In this document: positions 1 through 8,405 of the stretch, piece by piece | Numbering within the stretch: position 1 is the first letter of the stretch | Layout: each line of letters opens with the position of its first letter | NCBI RefSeq assembly: GCF_040359615.1 | Contig: NZ_CP132942.1 | Location: 868,001-932,000, forward strand | DNA length: 64,000 nt | Direction: 5' to 3' | Source: Tunturibacter psychrotolerans | Lineage (GTDB): Bacteria > Acidobacteriota > Terriglobia > Terriglobales > Acidobacteriaceae | The notes under the pieces: generated by a model | Database searches by the model: none | The model's input: the letters and a program-made list of their open reading frames with translations, nothing else | Told to the model about the DNA's origin: nothing | Program-made: the position numbers and the translations under genes

Positions 1-1632
1 GCGACCCCGCTTGAGGCCAAGTATCTGCTGAAGCTGATGCTTGGGGATATGAGGATTGGAGTGAAGCAGAGCCTTGTGGAAGAGGCGATCGCTGCGGCGG
101 CTGGCGCTACGGTGGAGACTGTGCGACGGGCGGTGATGTTGGAGGCGGATCTAGGTGGCGCAACGCAGCGAGCTTTCGCCGGGACATTGAGTGAGGCGAG
201 GATGCGGCTGTTTCATCCACTCGGATTCATGCTGGCATCGCCGGTAGAGACTCCGAAGGAGGCTGTGGAACGGTTTACGGAAAAACCGGTGAAGGTGCCA
301 GCGGCGAAGATCAAGAAACCGGGCAAGAGTAAGAAGGCCGAGGAGGCGCTGCGTCGAGCGATGAAGCTCGATCCTGATCGCGAGGCTGAAGTTTCGGTTG
401 CTGTGGAGGCTGACGGTGACGTGGTGGGTGAGGTTGTTGGGCCGCAAAAACTCGACCTCGATGCCGAAGAGTTTGCCGATGCTGGGCACGCAGATGTGAT
501 TGCGAGAGATCCCGCCATGGAGTCTCACGGGCCGATATCAAATGCCCTGGAGGTGAAAGGGGTCGAGGCATTTCTAGAGGACAAGTACGACGGAATGCGA
601 GCACAGGTGCACTGCGGAGATGCGGCGCAGCCAGGGCGGGTGGCGATCTACTCACGAAATAAGGAGGACGTGACAGAGAGCTTTCCTGAGTTGGAAGAGG
701 CTTTTGCCCGGATTCGGCCAGGGGCAGGCGAAGTTGAGAATTCGTTGATCTTTGACGGTGAAATTCTGGGTTGGGACTTTGAACAAGGGCGCGCGCTGCC
801 GTTCGCGGTACTGGGACAGAGGATCGGGCGGAAGCGCGTCTCGAACGAATGGCGTCAGCAGGTTCCGGTTGTGTTCATGGCGTTCGACCTGATGTGCGCC
901 AGCGGAGGATTGCTGTTGGAGTTGCCGCTGCGGGAACGGCGCACTCGGTTGGAGGCGGCGGTGGAGAGTCTGGTGGGGCGGGTGGTGTCACCGCTGTTGG
1001 TGGACGAGCGAGCACGGGATTCGCAGGCAGTATTGTTTGCAGGCGAAGAGGGCCCAAGCATGGAGAGGCTGATGATCTCGCCTTCGCGGCTGGTAGAGTC
1101 GGCCGAGGACATCGATCGTGCCTATGCCGATGCGCGGGCGCGGGCCAACGAGGGTGTGATGTTGAAGGCGGCGGGGTCGGTCTATCAGCCTGGACGGCGC
1201 GGTCTTGCGTGGGTGAAGTTGAAGCGTGAGTTGGCGACGCTTGACGTTGTGGTGACGGGAGCGGAGTTTGGACATGGCAGGCGCGCGGGGATCCTGAGTG
1301 ACTATACGTTTGCGGTGCGCGGAGATAACGGCGAGTTGTTCAATGTGGGTAAGGCCTACTCGGGTTTGACCGATATCGAGATCGGCGAGATGAGCACGTG
1401 GATGATGGAGCACACGCTCGAAGACCAGGGGTTCTTTCGGACGGTCGAACCGCTAATGGTGCTGGAGGTTGCGTTCAACAACATCATGCGCAGCGGGCGT
1501 CATGCGAGCGGCTTTGCGCTGCGCTTTCCACGGATTTTGAAGATCAGGACGGACAAACCGGTAAGCGAAATCGATACGGTCGAACGGGTGGAAGAGGTGT
1601 ATCAGTCGCAGGTGGATAAGCCGGAGGAGTAA
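1..1632 (+). CDS. ATP-dependent DNA ligase, 5' end outside the window
   Basis: The reading frame is open from the first base, so the first visible ATG (37) is not the true start; residues before it (EAKYLLKLMLGDMRIG) are the conserved end of the ligase N-terminal DNA-binding domain. The enzyme seals nicks by lysine adenylation. Motif I KYDGMR carries the catalytic lysine (about residue 195 counted from base 1), and the downstream EGVMLK, WVKLKR and oligonucleotide-binding-fold segments are in the expected order. The arrangement of N-domain, nucleotidyltransferase and OB fold is the archaeal/LigB type, not the NAD-dependent LigA. A charged, low-complexity linker of roughly 80 residues (KKPGKSKKAEE and following) separates the first two domains, which is longer than usual. 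It reads alone here; upstream partners are unknown. Confidence 0.93.
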   Translation, partial: ATPLEAKYLLKLMLGDMRIGVKQSLVEEAIAAAAGATVETVRRAVMLEADLGGATQRAFAGTLSEARMRLFHPLGFMLASPVETPKEAVERFTEKPVKVPAAKIKKPGKSKKAEEALRRAMKLDPDREAEVSVAVEADGDVVGEVVGPQKLDLDAEEFADAGHADVIARDPAMESHGPISNALEVKGVEAFLEDKYDGMRAQVHCGDAAQPGRVAIYSRNKEDVTESFPELEEAFARIRPGAGEVENSLIFDGEILGWDFEQGRALPFAVLGQRIGRKRVSNEWRQQVPVVFMAFDLMCASGGLLLELPLRERRTRLEAAVESLVGRVVSPLLVDERARDSQAVLFAGEEGPSMERLMISPSRLVESAEDIDRAYADARARANEGVMLKAAGSVYQPGRRGLAWVKLKRELATLDVVVTGAEFGHGRRAGILSDYTFAVRGDNGELFNVGKAYSGLTDIEIGEMSTWMMEHTLEDQGFFRTVEPLMVLEVAFNNIMRSGRHASGFALRFPRILKIRTDKPVSEIDTVERVEEVYQSQVDKPEE

Positions 1633-1772
1633 CTCGAAAGTGGTAGACGAACAGACAGGAGCTATATTTTTCAGTCCTCGCGACCCACTGCTGCGAGTCT
1701 TCGTATTTACTGGTTGATCTTGCATGATGCACCCTGCTAGAGTGCGTTCAATCTTTTCTTGTCGAGGGAAAG

Positions 1773-3344
1773 ATGATCGAACTGGGCCACGCACCGCGCA
1801 AGAGTACCGGGTTTTTGCTCATACTAGCCAGCTTCATCGCGCTCGATCTTCTGTCGTGGCCGATCTTTTTTTCTTACTATCTTTTTGTCTTTGCTGACAG
1901 AAGCAACTTTCTCAATCTCGACTACCTGCTGGATCAACACCTTCGCCTGGGAGTTGACACGTTTTATCAGTACGGGCTGATTCCGGTCTTTCTCCAGCAT
2001 GTTCTGTTTGTCATATTCGGAGGCGGCTATTGGCCGCTGATTGGTTGCACCATCGCTGTGCTGATCCTGATGGCAATGTTCTGGGCTCGTCTTGTCTGGT
2101 GCGTCTCCAATCGATGGCTGTCTATCGTGGCCGTCATCGCGATCAGTCCTGTTCTTTTGATAGTCAACCCGAATCTCCCCTATTCGCTCGTCCAGCTCTC
2201 GATGTTGTTTGCACTGCTCTTTCTAGTGGAGGGACGTGCGGACATTGCTCTGGCTGTAGCGGTGATTGGCACGTTCTGTGTTCCGTCACTGCCGTTGCTT
2301 CTGACCGGGCTATTGGCGATCTACGTAGGGGCAGAGTGGTGGATCAACAGTGAGCGGTCGATCTCGATGCTGGCCCGAAAGCTCGCTCCTGGCGTACTGA
2401 CTTATGTTTTGCTCGCAGTCGGCTTGAGTCTATTTTTTGGGGTCAGATCAGTTCTCGCGACTGCCCTCCCGCTCCTCGGGACGAAGTTCTACTATGGCGG
2501 GGGGAAGTTTGACTACGATGACCTGATCACCTTTCTGCATCCTCGTGGCCACAGCTCGCTGTACTACGTGGGGTACTACGTTGTAACGCCGGCGACTTGG
2601 TGGATGCTCAGTACAGTTGGTCTGGTGATTCTGGCAGTTTTTGCGTTGATGGCGATGATCCGCAACCGGAGAGTGGACCCCAAATATGGAGCCGTGATCA
2701 TCTGTGCGGTTGTGCAGGTCTTTTTTGCTGTCTTCGCTTACAGGGGGGATGGGCAGCATACGATTTACGATCCCATCACTGCTGCCGGCATGCTTCTGGG
2801 GTTGTGGCTTGTTCCCGCTCCGCGATGGCGGAGTTCTCTTCTGATCCTTTTTACCCTGATTGGATTGAGTGCTCAGGCCGCGCAGGCTCGGCAGACGGTA
2901 TGGGCATGGAGGAATACCCACCCCTCTGCGCTCACTGCGAATCTTTACGCCGAACCGGAGTACGCTCCGCAGCTTGCGCATATTTTGAAGATTGCAGACA
3001 CGCAGAAGGTTCTCATGATGTCGAACGCGACGGGAGTGCACCACTACTACCCCCGCCTTCGTTCCGCCGATACCTGGTTTCTGGTGGAAACGCAGATGTT
3101 TCCTGCAGACCATGAGCGAGTACTTGCCAACATACGAGATGCCGATGTGGTAGTCGAGGATACGGCGCACGTTCCGTACTTCACCGACCGCGATCCGGAG
3201 GTCCAGAGCCAACTCCGCTCTATGTGCCTGACAGAGGTGACACGTAACTTTCAAATATGGTGGCGGCATCCGCCCAGTTCGGTGGAGTGCAAGATCAACC
3301 AGCGTCAGACGACGAGCACTCTCTCCGCCACCTCGAAAAGATAG
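1773..3344 (+). CDS. Polytopic membrane protein, GT-C-like, function unknown
   Basis: This 523-residue protein has an N-terminal membrane segment (about 14-40), then roughly nine to eleven further hydrophobic helices to about residue 380, followed by a soluble C-terminal domain of about 130 residues. The layout (short cytoplasmic N-terminus, early luminal loop with YYLFVFADRSNF, many helices, soluble tail) resembles integral-membrane GT-C glycosyltransferases, but I see no clear acidic catalytic motif, so no activity is assigned. The start has a purine-rich GAGGGA element five bases upstream. Neighbours are a ligase and a glycan-degradation block; neither tells its role. Confidence 0.75.
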   Translation: MIELGHAPRKSTGFLLILASFIALDLLSWPIFFSYYLFVFADRSNFLNLDYLLDQHLRLGVDTFYQYGLIPVFLQHVLFVIFGGGYWPLIGCTIAVLILMAMFWARLVWCVSNRWLSIVAVIAISPVLLIVNPNLPYSLVQLSMLFALLFLVEGRADIALAVAVIGTFCVPSLPLLLTGLLAIYVGAEWWINSERSISMLARKLAPGVLTYVLLAVGLSLFFGVRSVLATALPLLGTKFYYGGGKFDYDDLITFLHPRGHSSLYYVGYYVVTPATWWMLSTVGLVILAVFALMAMIRNRRVDPKYGAVIICAVVQVFFAVFAYRGDGQHTIYDPITAAGMLLGLWLVPAPRWRSSLLILFTLIGLSAQAAQARQTVWAWRNTHPSALTANLYAEPEYAPQLAHILKIADTQKVLMMSNATGVHHYYPRLRSADTWFLVETQMFPADHERVLANIRDADVVVEDTAHVPYFTDRDPEVQSQLRSMCLTEVTRNFQIWWRHPPSSVECKINQRQTTSTLSATSKR

Positions 3345-3409
3345 CTCCTCCAGCCTTCTAATGCGATTGCGTGCTGACAGAGCTATCCCCATAGGCGGAG
3401 AATGCAGGT

Positions 3410-5278
3410 GTGAGCACCGGGATAAACAGACGAGACCTCTTGCAGGGTGCGGCCACTGTAGTCGCAGGTGGAGTAATGCAGCGGGTGGGGTTCGCAGCGA
3501 TTGTGGGGCGACCGCTTGAAGAGGTGGGTTATGGACAGGTAACGCTTAAAAGCCCGCTGCATCTCGCTCAAATGGAGAACGTGCGCACAGTGCTGATGGG
3601 GCTCAGCGACGACAGTTTGTTGTTGCCCTTTCGAAAGATGGTGGGGCAGGATGCGCCCGGCGAAGATCTTGGCGGATGGTACCAATATCGGGCGGACTAC
3701 AACTACACAAAGGATGACGCGGGGCTCGCTCCAAGCGCGACATTTGGGCAGTGGGTTTCAGCCCTGTCTCGGATGTATGCAATCAGTGGCGAGCAGGAGC
3801 TGCGGGAACGCGCTATGCGGTTGAACAGTCTGTACGCGCAGACGATTGCGACGGAGTACTACGCAAACAACCGCTTTCCAGCCTATTGCTTCGACAAACT
3901 TGTGTGCGGCCTCATGGATGCCCATAGGCTTGCGGGGGACAGCGATGCTCTGGCGATCCTCGAACGTACCCGAAAGGCCGCCCTGCCGGAGTTGCCGGGG
4001 CATGCCGTTGATCGAGAGGTGGTCTGGCGGGAGGGAAAGGATGCGTCCTGGACATGGGACGAGAGCTATACCCTGCCCGAAAATTTGTATCTTCTATCGG
4101 CACAAATGGGATCGGAGGGTGCTGCCTATCGCGAGATGGCAGAGCGTTATCTGGATGACACGACCTATTTCGATCCGCTCGCCCGCGGGAAGAATGTGCT
4201 CGGCGGCAAGCACGCGTACAGCTACGTGAATGCGATGTGTTCGGCGATGCAGGCATACATGGTTGGGGGGAGCGAGAAGCATCTGCAGGCGGCGAAGAAT
4301 GGCTTCGACATGCTGCTTGCCCAGAGTTTTGTGACCGGAGGATGGGGGCCGGATGAGCTGCTGCAGGCGCCGGGATCGGGCACAGTTTATACGAGCCTCG
4401 CGCGAAGCCACAACAGCTTCGAAACACCGTGTGGCAGTTACGCCCATATGAAGTTGACGCGATATTTGCTGCGCTGCACGCGCGATGGGCGTTATGGCGA
4501 CAGCATGGAGCGGGTAATGTACAACACTGTCCTCGGAGCTTTGCCGCTGCAGCCGGATGGACATGCTTTCTACTATTCCGACTATCACTCAAGTCCTCCA
4601 GCAAATGCTGCGTCAGACTCGGCCAAGGCAGCGTTGGGAGCGGCAGGAAAACGAGTTTATTCGACTCATGGGTGGCCGTGTTGTTCGGGAACGCTGCCGC
4701 AGGTTGTCGCGGACTACTGGATCAACGGGTATTTTCACGAGCCGGGCGCGGTGTGGGTGAATCTTTACCTGCCTTCTATTTTGCGGTGGAATGAGGGCGA
4801 GACAAAGGTTGAGATGGAGTTGGAGGGCACGTATCCTGAGACGCCGGAGGTGCGGCTGCGGATGAAGACGTCGCACCCGGTCTCGTTCGCGCTGAAGCTG
4901 CGGATTCCTGCGTGGGCGGCGGGGGCTTCGCTGGAGGTGAATAGAAAGACTGTCAGGTTGGCCGTGGTGGCGGGATTTGCCACCGTGCGAAGGAAGTGGC
5001 GGACCGGCGATACGGTCGAGCTGCAACTGCCGATGAAACCGCGGTTCGAGGCGTTGGACGAGGCGCATCCCGAGACGGTCGGGGTGCTGTTTGGACCGAG
5101 AGCGTTGTTTGCGCTCGCTTCGGAGCCGGTGGTTGCGAGCAAAGCGTGTGTGCTGGAGATACAACAGGCAGGCACCGACGAGTGGACGTTGCAAAGTTCG
5201 AATGGGCCAGTAAAGATGGTGCCGTTTACTTCGGTCGGGGGCGAGCCTTATCTGACCTATATTCAAGTATCTGGGTGA
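3410..5278 (+). CDS. GH127-family glycosidase (beta-L-arabinofuranosidase-like), Tat-exported
   Basis: The 622-residue protein belongs to the DUF1680/GH127 family, whose best known members release L-arabinofuranose from plant glycans or glycoproteins. The zinc-bound active site known in the family (Glu, Cys, then a Cys-Cys pair) is visible as FETPC (Glu338, Cys341) and WPCCSGT (Cys424, Cys425). An (alpha/alpha)6 barrel fills residues 50-450 and beta-sandwich modules follow. The N-terminus NRRDLLQGAATVVAGG is a twin-arginine signal, implying export of a folded metalloenzyme to the periplasm. The start is GTG, chosen because it precedes the Tat motif directly and lies after a GGAG element. An aldo/keto reductase and a GH35 enzyme follow on the same strand. 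Exact substrate is inferred only from family. Confidence 0.9.
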   Translation: MSTGINRRDLLQGAATVVAGGVMQRVGFAAIVGRPLEEVGYGQVTLKSPLHLAQMENVRTVLMGLSDDSLLLPFRKMVGQDAPGEDLGGWYQYRADYNYTKDDAGLAPSATFGQWVSALSRMYAISGEQELRERAMRLNSLYAQTIATEYYANNRFPAYCFDKLVCGLMDAHRLAGDSDALAILERTRKAALPELPGHAVDREVVWREGKDASWTWDESYTLPENLYLLSAQMGSEGAAYREMAERYLDDTTYFDPLARGKNVLGGKHAYSYVNAMCSAMQAYMVGGSEKHLQAAKNGFDMLLAQSFVTGGWGPDELLQAPGSGTVYTSLARSHNSFETPCGSYAHMKLTRYLLRCTRDGRYGDSMERVMYNTVLGALPLQPDGHAFYYSDYHSSPPANAASDSAKAALGAAGKRVYSTHGWPCCSGTLPQVVADYWINGYFHEPGAVWVNLYLPSILRWNEGETKVEMELEGTYPETPEVRLRMKTSHPVSFALKLRIPAWAAGASLEVNRKTVRLAVVAGFATVRRKWRTGDTVELQLPMKPRFEALDEAHPETVGVLFGPRALFALASEPVVASKACVLEIQQAGTDEWTLQSSNGPVKMVPFTSVGGEPYLTYIQVSG

Positions 5279-5365
5279 TTGATCAAATACAACATCGGTC
5301 GCGACGCGGAGTAATAGCTGCCTAAAAATTTACAGCGGAGCTATCGCCCGCTGCATCTGATTTCC

Positions 5366-6400
5366 ATGGAATACAGACAGCTTGGTAAATCGGGTTTGAA
5401 GGTGCCGGAGCTTTGCTTCGGTGCAGGGACGTTCGGCGCTGCCAACGAGTTTTTTAAGGCGTGGTCGGAGACGACGCAGGAGGAAGCTAATCGGATCGTC
5501 GATATCTGTATGGATGCGGGGATGAATCTGTTCGATACCGCGGACATTTATTCGGATGGGGAGAGCGAGAAGGCACTCGGTAAGGCGCTGGCAAAGCACA
5601 ATCGAGATGATTTGATGATCTCGACTAAGGCGACTTTTCGGTTCGGCAAAGGGCCGAACGATGTCGGCTCGTCGCGCTACCATTTGATTCAGTCGGCAGA
5701 ACGCTCGTTGAAGCGACTCGGCACAGACTATATCGATATCTATCACTTGCATGCGTTTGACGCGACCTCTCCGGTGGAAGAGACGTTGCGTGCTCTCGAC
5801 GACCTGGTGCGTGAGGGAAAGATTCGTTACATCGCATGTTCGAACTTTTCAGGGTGGCACTTGATGAAGTCGTTGAGCGTGAGTGAGCGATATGGCTGGT
5901 CTCGGTATGTTGGCCATCAGGTGTATTACTCGCTGGTGGGCCGCGACTACGAGTGGGAGTTGATGCCGCTGGCAGCCGATCAAGGTGTGGGCGCACTGGT
6001 GTGGTCGCCGCTTGGGTGGGGACGTTTGACTGGCAAGATCCGTCGCAACACCGGTCTGCCTAAGGAAAGTCGATTGAACTCCAAGCTGTCAAACGATGCG
6101 GGCCCGCAAGTTCCGGAGGAATATCTCTACACAGTTGTAGACGCTATCGATGAGATTGCGAAAGAGACCGGCAAGACGGTCCCACAGATCGCGCTGAACT
6201 GGCTGCTGCGTAGGCCTACGGTTTCGACTTTGATTGTTGGCGCGAGAAACGAGGAGCAGTTGAAGCAAAACCTCGGGGCCATCGGTTGGGAACTTACGAA
6301 GGAGCAGGTTGCCAGACTGGATAAGGCGAGTGAGTTGCCAAAGGCCTACCCCTACTGGCACCAGGTCCAGTTCAGTGAGCGAAATCCGTTCCCGGTATAA
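5366..6400 (+). CDS. Aldo/keto reductase
   Basis: This 344-residue cytoplasmic oxidoreductase has the AKR (alpha/beta)8 barrel. The N-terminus MEYRQLGKSGLKVPELCFG is typical. The catalytic tetrad is present: Asp57 in FDTAD, Tyr62 in IYSDG, the lysine of STKATF, and the histidine of YHLHAFD. The late LIVGAR segment is the nucleotide-binding end for NADPH. Length and motifs match the YajO/YhdN-like branch. It starts 87 bases after the GH127 gene and may be co-transcribed with it, which would suggest reduction of a sugar or aldehyde released by the neighbouring glycosidases; that role is inference. Confidence 0.93.
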   Translation: MEYRQLGKSGLKVPELCFGAGTFGAANEFFKAWSETTQEEANRIVDICMDAGMNLFDTADIYSDGESEKALGKALAKHNRDDLMISTKATFRFGKGPNDVGSSRYHLIQSAERSLKRLGTDYIDIYHLHAFDATSPVEETLRALDDLVREGKIRYIACSNFSGWHLMKSLSVSERYGWSRYVGHQVYYSLVGRDYEWELMPLAADQGVGALVWSPLGWGRLTGKIRRNTGLPKESRLNSKLSNDAGPQVPEEYLYTVVDAIDEIAKETGKTVPQIALNWLLRRPTVSTLIVGARNEEQLKQNLGAIGWELTKEQVARLDKASELPKAYPYWHQVQFSERNPFPV

Positions 6401-6424
6401 GCGCGTAGAATTGGCGATGATTTC

Positions 6425-6450
6425 GAGGCCCGCGGAGTCCTGCGGGCCTC
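6425..6450 (+). terminator. GC-rich hairpin after the aldo/keto reductase gene
   Basis: The arms GAGGCCCGC and GCGGGCCTC pair perfectly around an eight-base loop, followed by a short T run (CCCATTTT). It lies between two same-strand genes, so it may end or attenuate transcription before the GH35 gene. Confidence 0.55.
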
Positions 6451-6477
6451 AGCCCATTTTGCAGGTGTGAGGTTTGA

Positions 6478-8328
6478 GTGCGATTTCGAGTTCCGGTTTT
6501 GTTGTTGGCGGTTCTTCTGCTTAGCGCTAGTGGATTTGCCCAGGCTCCCAAGGCGCATCGATTCACGGTTGAAGGCGACCACTTTGCGCTTGATGGCAAA
6601 CCGTTTCAAGTCATCTCGGGAGAGATGCACTATCCGCGAATTCCGCGAGCCTATTGGCGTCAGCGATTCCGAATGGCCAAAGCGATGGGGTTGAACACAA
6701 TCACCACGTACGTCTTCTGGAACGTGCATGAACCGAAGCCGGGTGTATACGACTTTTCCGGGAACAATGATGTCGCCGAGTTTGTGCGTGAGGCCCAGCA
6801 GGAAGGTCTCTATGTGATTCTTCGGCCGGGCCCGTACGTGTGCGCGGAGTGGGAGTTTGGCGGGTATCCGTCGTGGCTGCTGAAGGATCACGAGACCTTG
6901 GTTCGCACCAGCGATCCGAAGTTCATGGTGCCCGCTGCGCGATGGATTGAGCGGCTGGGCAAGGAGCTCGCGCCGTTGCAGATAGGCAATGGTGGACCGA
7001 TCATTCTGACGCAGGTAGAGAACGAATATGGCTCGTTCGGTAATGACCGTGCCTACATGGAGCAGATTCACAAGCTTCTGGTTGATGCAGGATTCACTCA
7101 GTCGCAGCTCTACACCGCGGACGGACCGGATAAAGTGAGAGACGGCTCGCTGCCGGAGCTTCCTGTCGGAATTAATTTTGGTGGAGAGGAAGATGGTGCG
7201 GCGGAGCGGGGGTTTGCGAAGCTGAAAGAAGTCCGTCCTAACGGGCCGTCTATAAACAGTGAGTATTGGGCTGGTTGGTTTGATCATTGGGGTGCGGACC
7301 ACGCAATGACGCATGCCGACAAGCAGGCGGATAATCTGCGATGGATGCTGGCTCATGGCTATTCTGTGAGCTTTTATATGTTCCACGGTGGCACGAGCTT
7401 CGGAGGCATGAATGGAGCCAACGGAGATGTTGCTGGCACTTATGAACCGGATGTCACCAGTTACGACTACGACGCCGCTCTTGACGAGGGTGGACGGCCA
7501 ACACCGAAGTACTTTGTGTTTCGCGACATCATCGCAAAATCCACGGGCGTGACTCCGCCGCCTGTGCCTGATGTCGCGCCGGCAGTTGGAACCCCGGAAG
7601 CGAAAGTGATTGAGGCTGCTTCGTTGTGGAAGAATCTGCCTGCGCCAATTCGATCGGAACATCCCTTGAGCATGGAGGATGTTGACCAGGCCTATGGCTA
7701 CATACTGTATCGCACCACGTTGAAGGGAGTGCCGCAGGGGGAGCTAGTTGTGGATGAACTTCACAGCTATGCACAGGTCTATCTGGATGGCAGATTGATC
7801 GGAACGCTGGATCGGCGATTGAAGCAGGATCGTCTTACAATCCCTGCAACGGGCAGCAATGCGCGTCTCGATATTCTGGTGGAGAACACGGGCCGCATCA
7901 ACTTCGGTAAAGCTATCGGCGGCGAACGTGCCGGTATCACAAAGCAGGTGACGCTTAAAGGCAATGAGCTTACAGGTTGGGATATCTATCCGTTGCCCAT
8001 GAACAACATGACCGGCCTGAAGTTCTCGCAAGAGCCGTGCGAGGGTGCATGCTTCTACCGCACCAGCTTCGATCTCACCACCGTGGGCGATACTTTCCTC
8101 GATACGAGCGACTTTACCAAGGGCCAGCTGTGGCTCAACGGTCATGCTCTGGGCCGCATCTGGAATATTGGTCCGCAGAAGACGCTTTATGCTCCGGCCC
8201 CGTGGATGGTGAAGGGAAGCAATGACGTGATCGTGTTCGACCTGCAGGGTAAGATGGGCGCGGCTGTACGCGGGTTAGATAAGCCGGTGCTCGGAACACC
8301 GTCGAAAAAGTCACCGGTAGCGCAGTGA
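6478..8328 (+). CDS. GH35 beta-galactosidase, secreted
   Basis: This 616-residue enzyme hydrolyses terminal beta-galactosyl residues, in plant-derived galactans or oligosaccharides by family precedent. A signal peptide (MRFRVPVLLLAVLLL, cleavage near SGFAQA) sends it out of the cytoplasm. The GH35 barrel starts with FQVISGEMHYPRIP; the acid/base is Glu183 in ENEYGSFG and the nucleophile Glu262 in SEYWAGWFDHWG. C-terminal beta domains (about 380-600) end with the jelly-roll segment FTKGQLWLNGHALGR. The start is GTG; it is preferred because it puts the signal peptide at the N-terminus. Together with the upstream GH127 gene it suggests removal of arabinose and galactose side chains. Confidence 0.94.
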   Translation: MRFRVPVLLLAVLLLSASGFAQAPKAHRFTVEGDHFALDGKPFQVISGEMHYPRIPRAYWRQRFRMAKAMGLNTITTYVFWNVHEPKPGVYDFSGNNDVAEFVREAQQEGLYVILRPGPYVCAEWEFGGYPSWLLKDHETLVRTSDPKFMVPAARWIERLGKELAPLQIGNGGPIILTQVENEYGSFGNDRAYMEQIHKLLVDAGFTQSQLYTADGPDKVRDGSLPELPVGINFGGEEDGAAERGFAKLKEVRPNGPSINSEYWAGWFDHWGADHAMTHADKQADNLRWMLAHGYSVSFYMFHGGTSFGGMNGANGDVAGTYEPDVTSYDYDAALDEGGRPTPKYFVFRDIIAKSTGVTPPPVPDVAPAVGTPEAKVIEAASLWKNLPAPIRSEHPLSMEDVDQAYGYILYRTTLKGVPQGELVVDELHSYAQVYLDGRLIGTLDRRLKQDRLTIPATGSNARLDILVENTGRINFGKAIGGERAGITKQVTLKGNELTGWDIYPLPMNNMTGLKFSQEPCEGACFYRTSFDLTTVGDTFLDTSDFTKGQLWLNGHALGRIWNIGPQKTLYAPAPWMVKGSNDVIVFDLQGKMGAAVRGLDKPVLGTPSKKSPVAQ

Positions 8329-8345
8329 GGCGGTCCAGAAAGAAT

Positions 8346-8376
8346 GAGAGCCTCAGGCGGGTTGCCTAAGGCTCTC
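8346..8376. terminator. Bidirectional hairpin between convergent genes
   Basis: GAGAGCCT and AGGCTCTC arms with an inner AGGC/GCCT pairing form a strong stem between the convergent GH35 and barrel-protein genes. There is no long T run on either side, so efficiency is uncertain. Confidence 0.6.
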
Positions 8377-8405
8377 GTAGACTGCATGACGTGTTGTGGC
8401 GGCGG

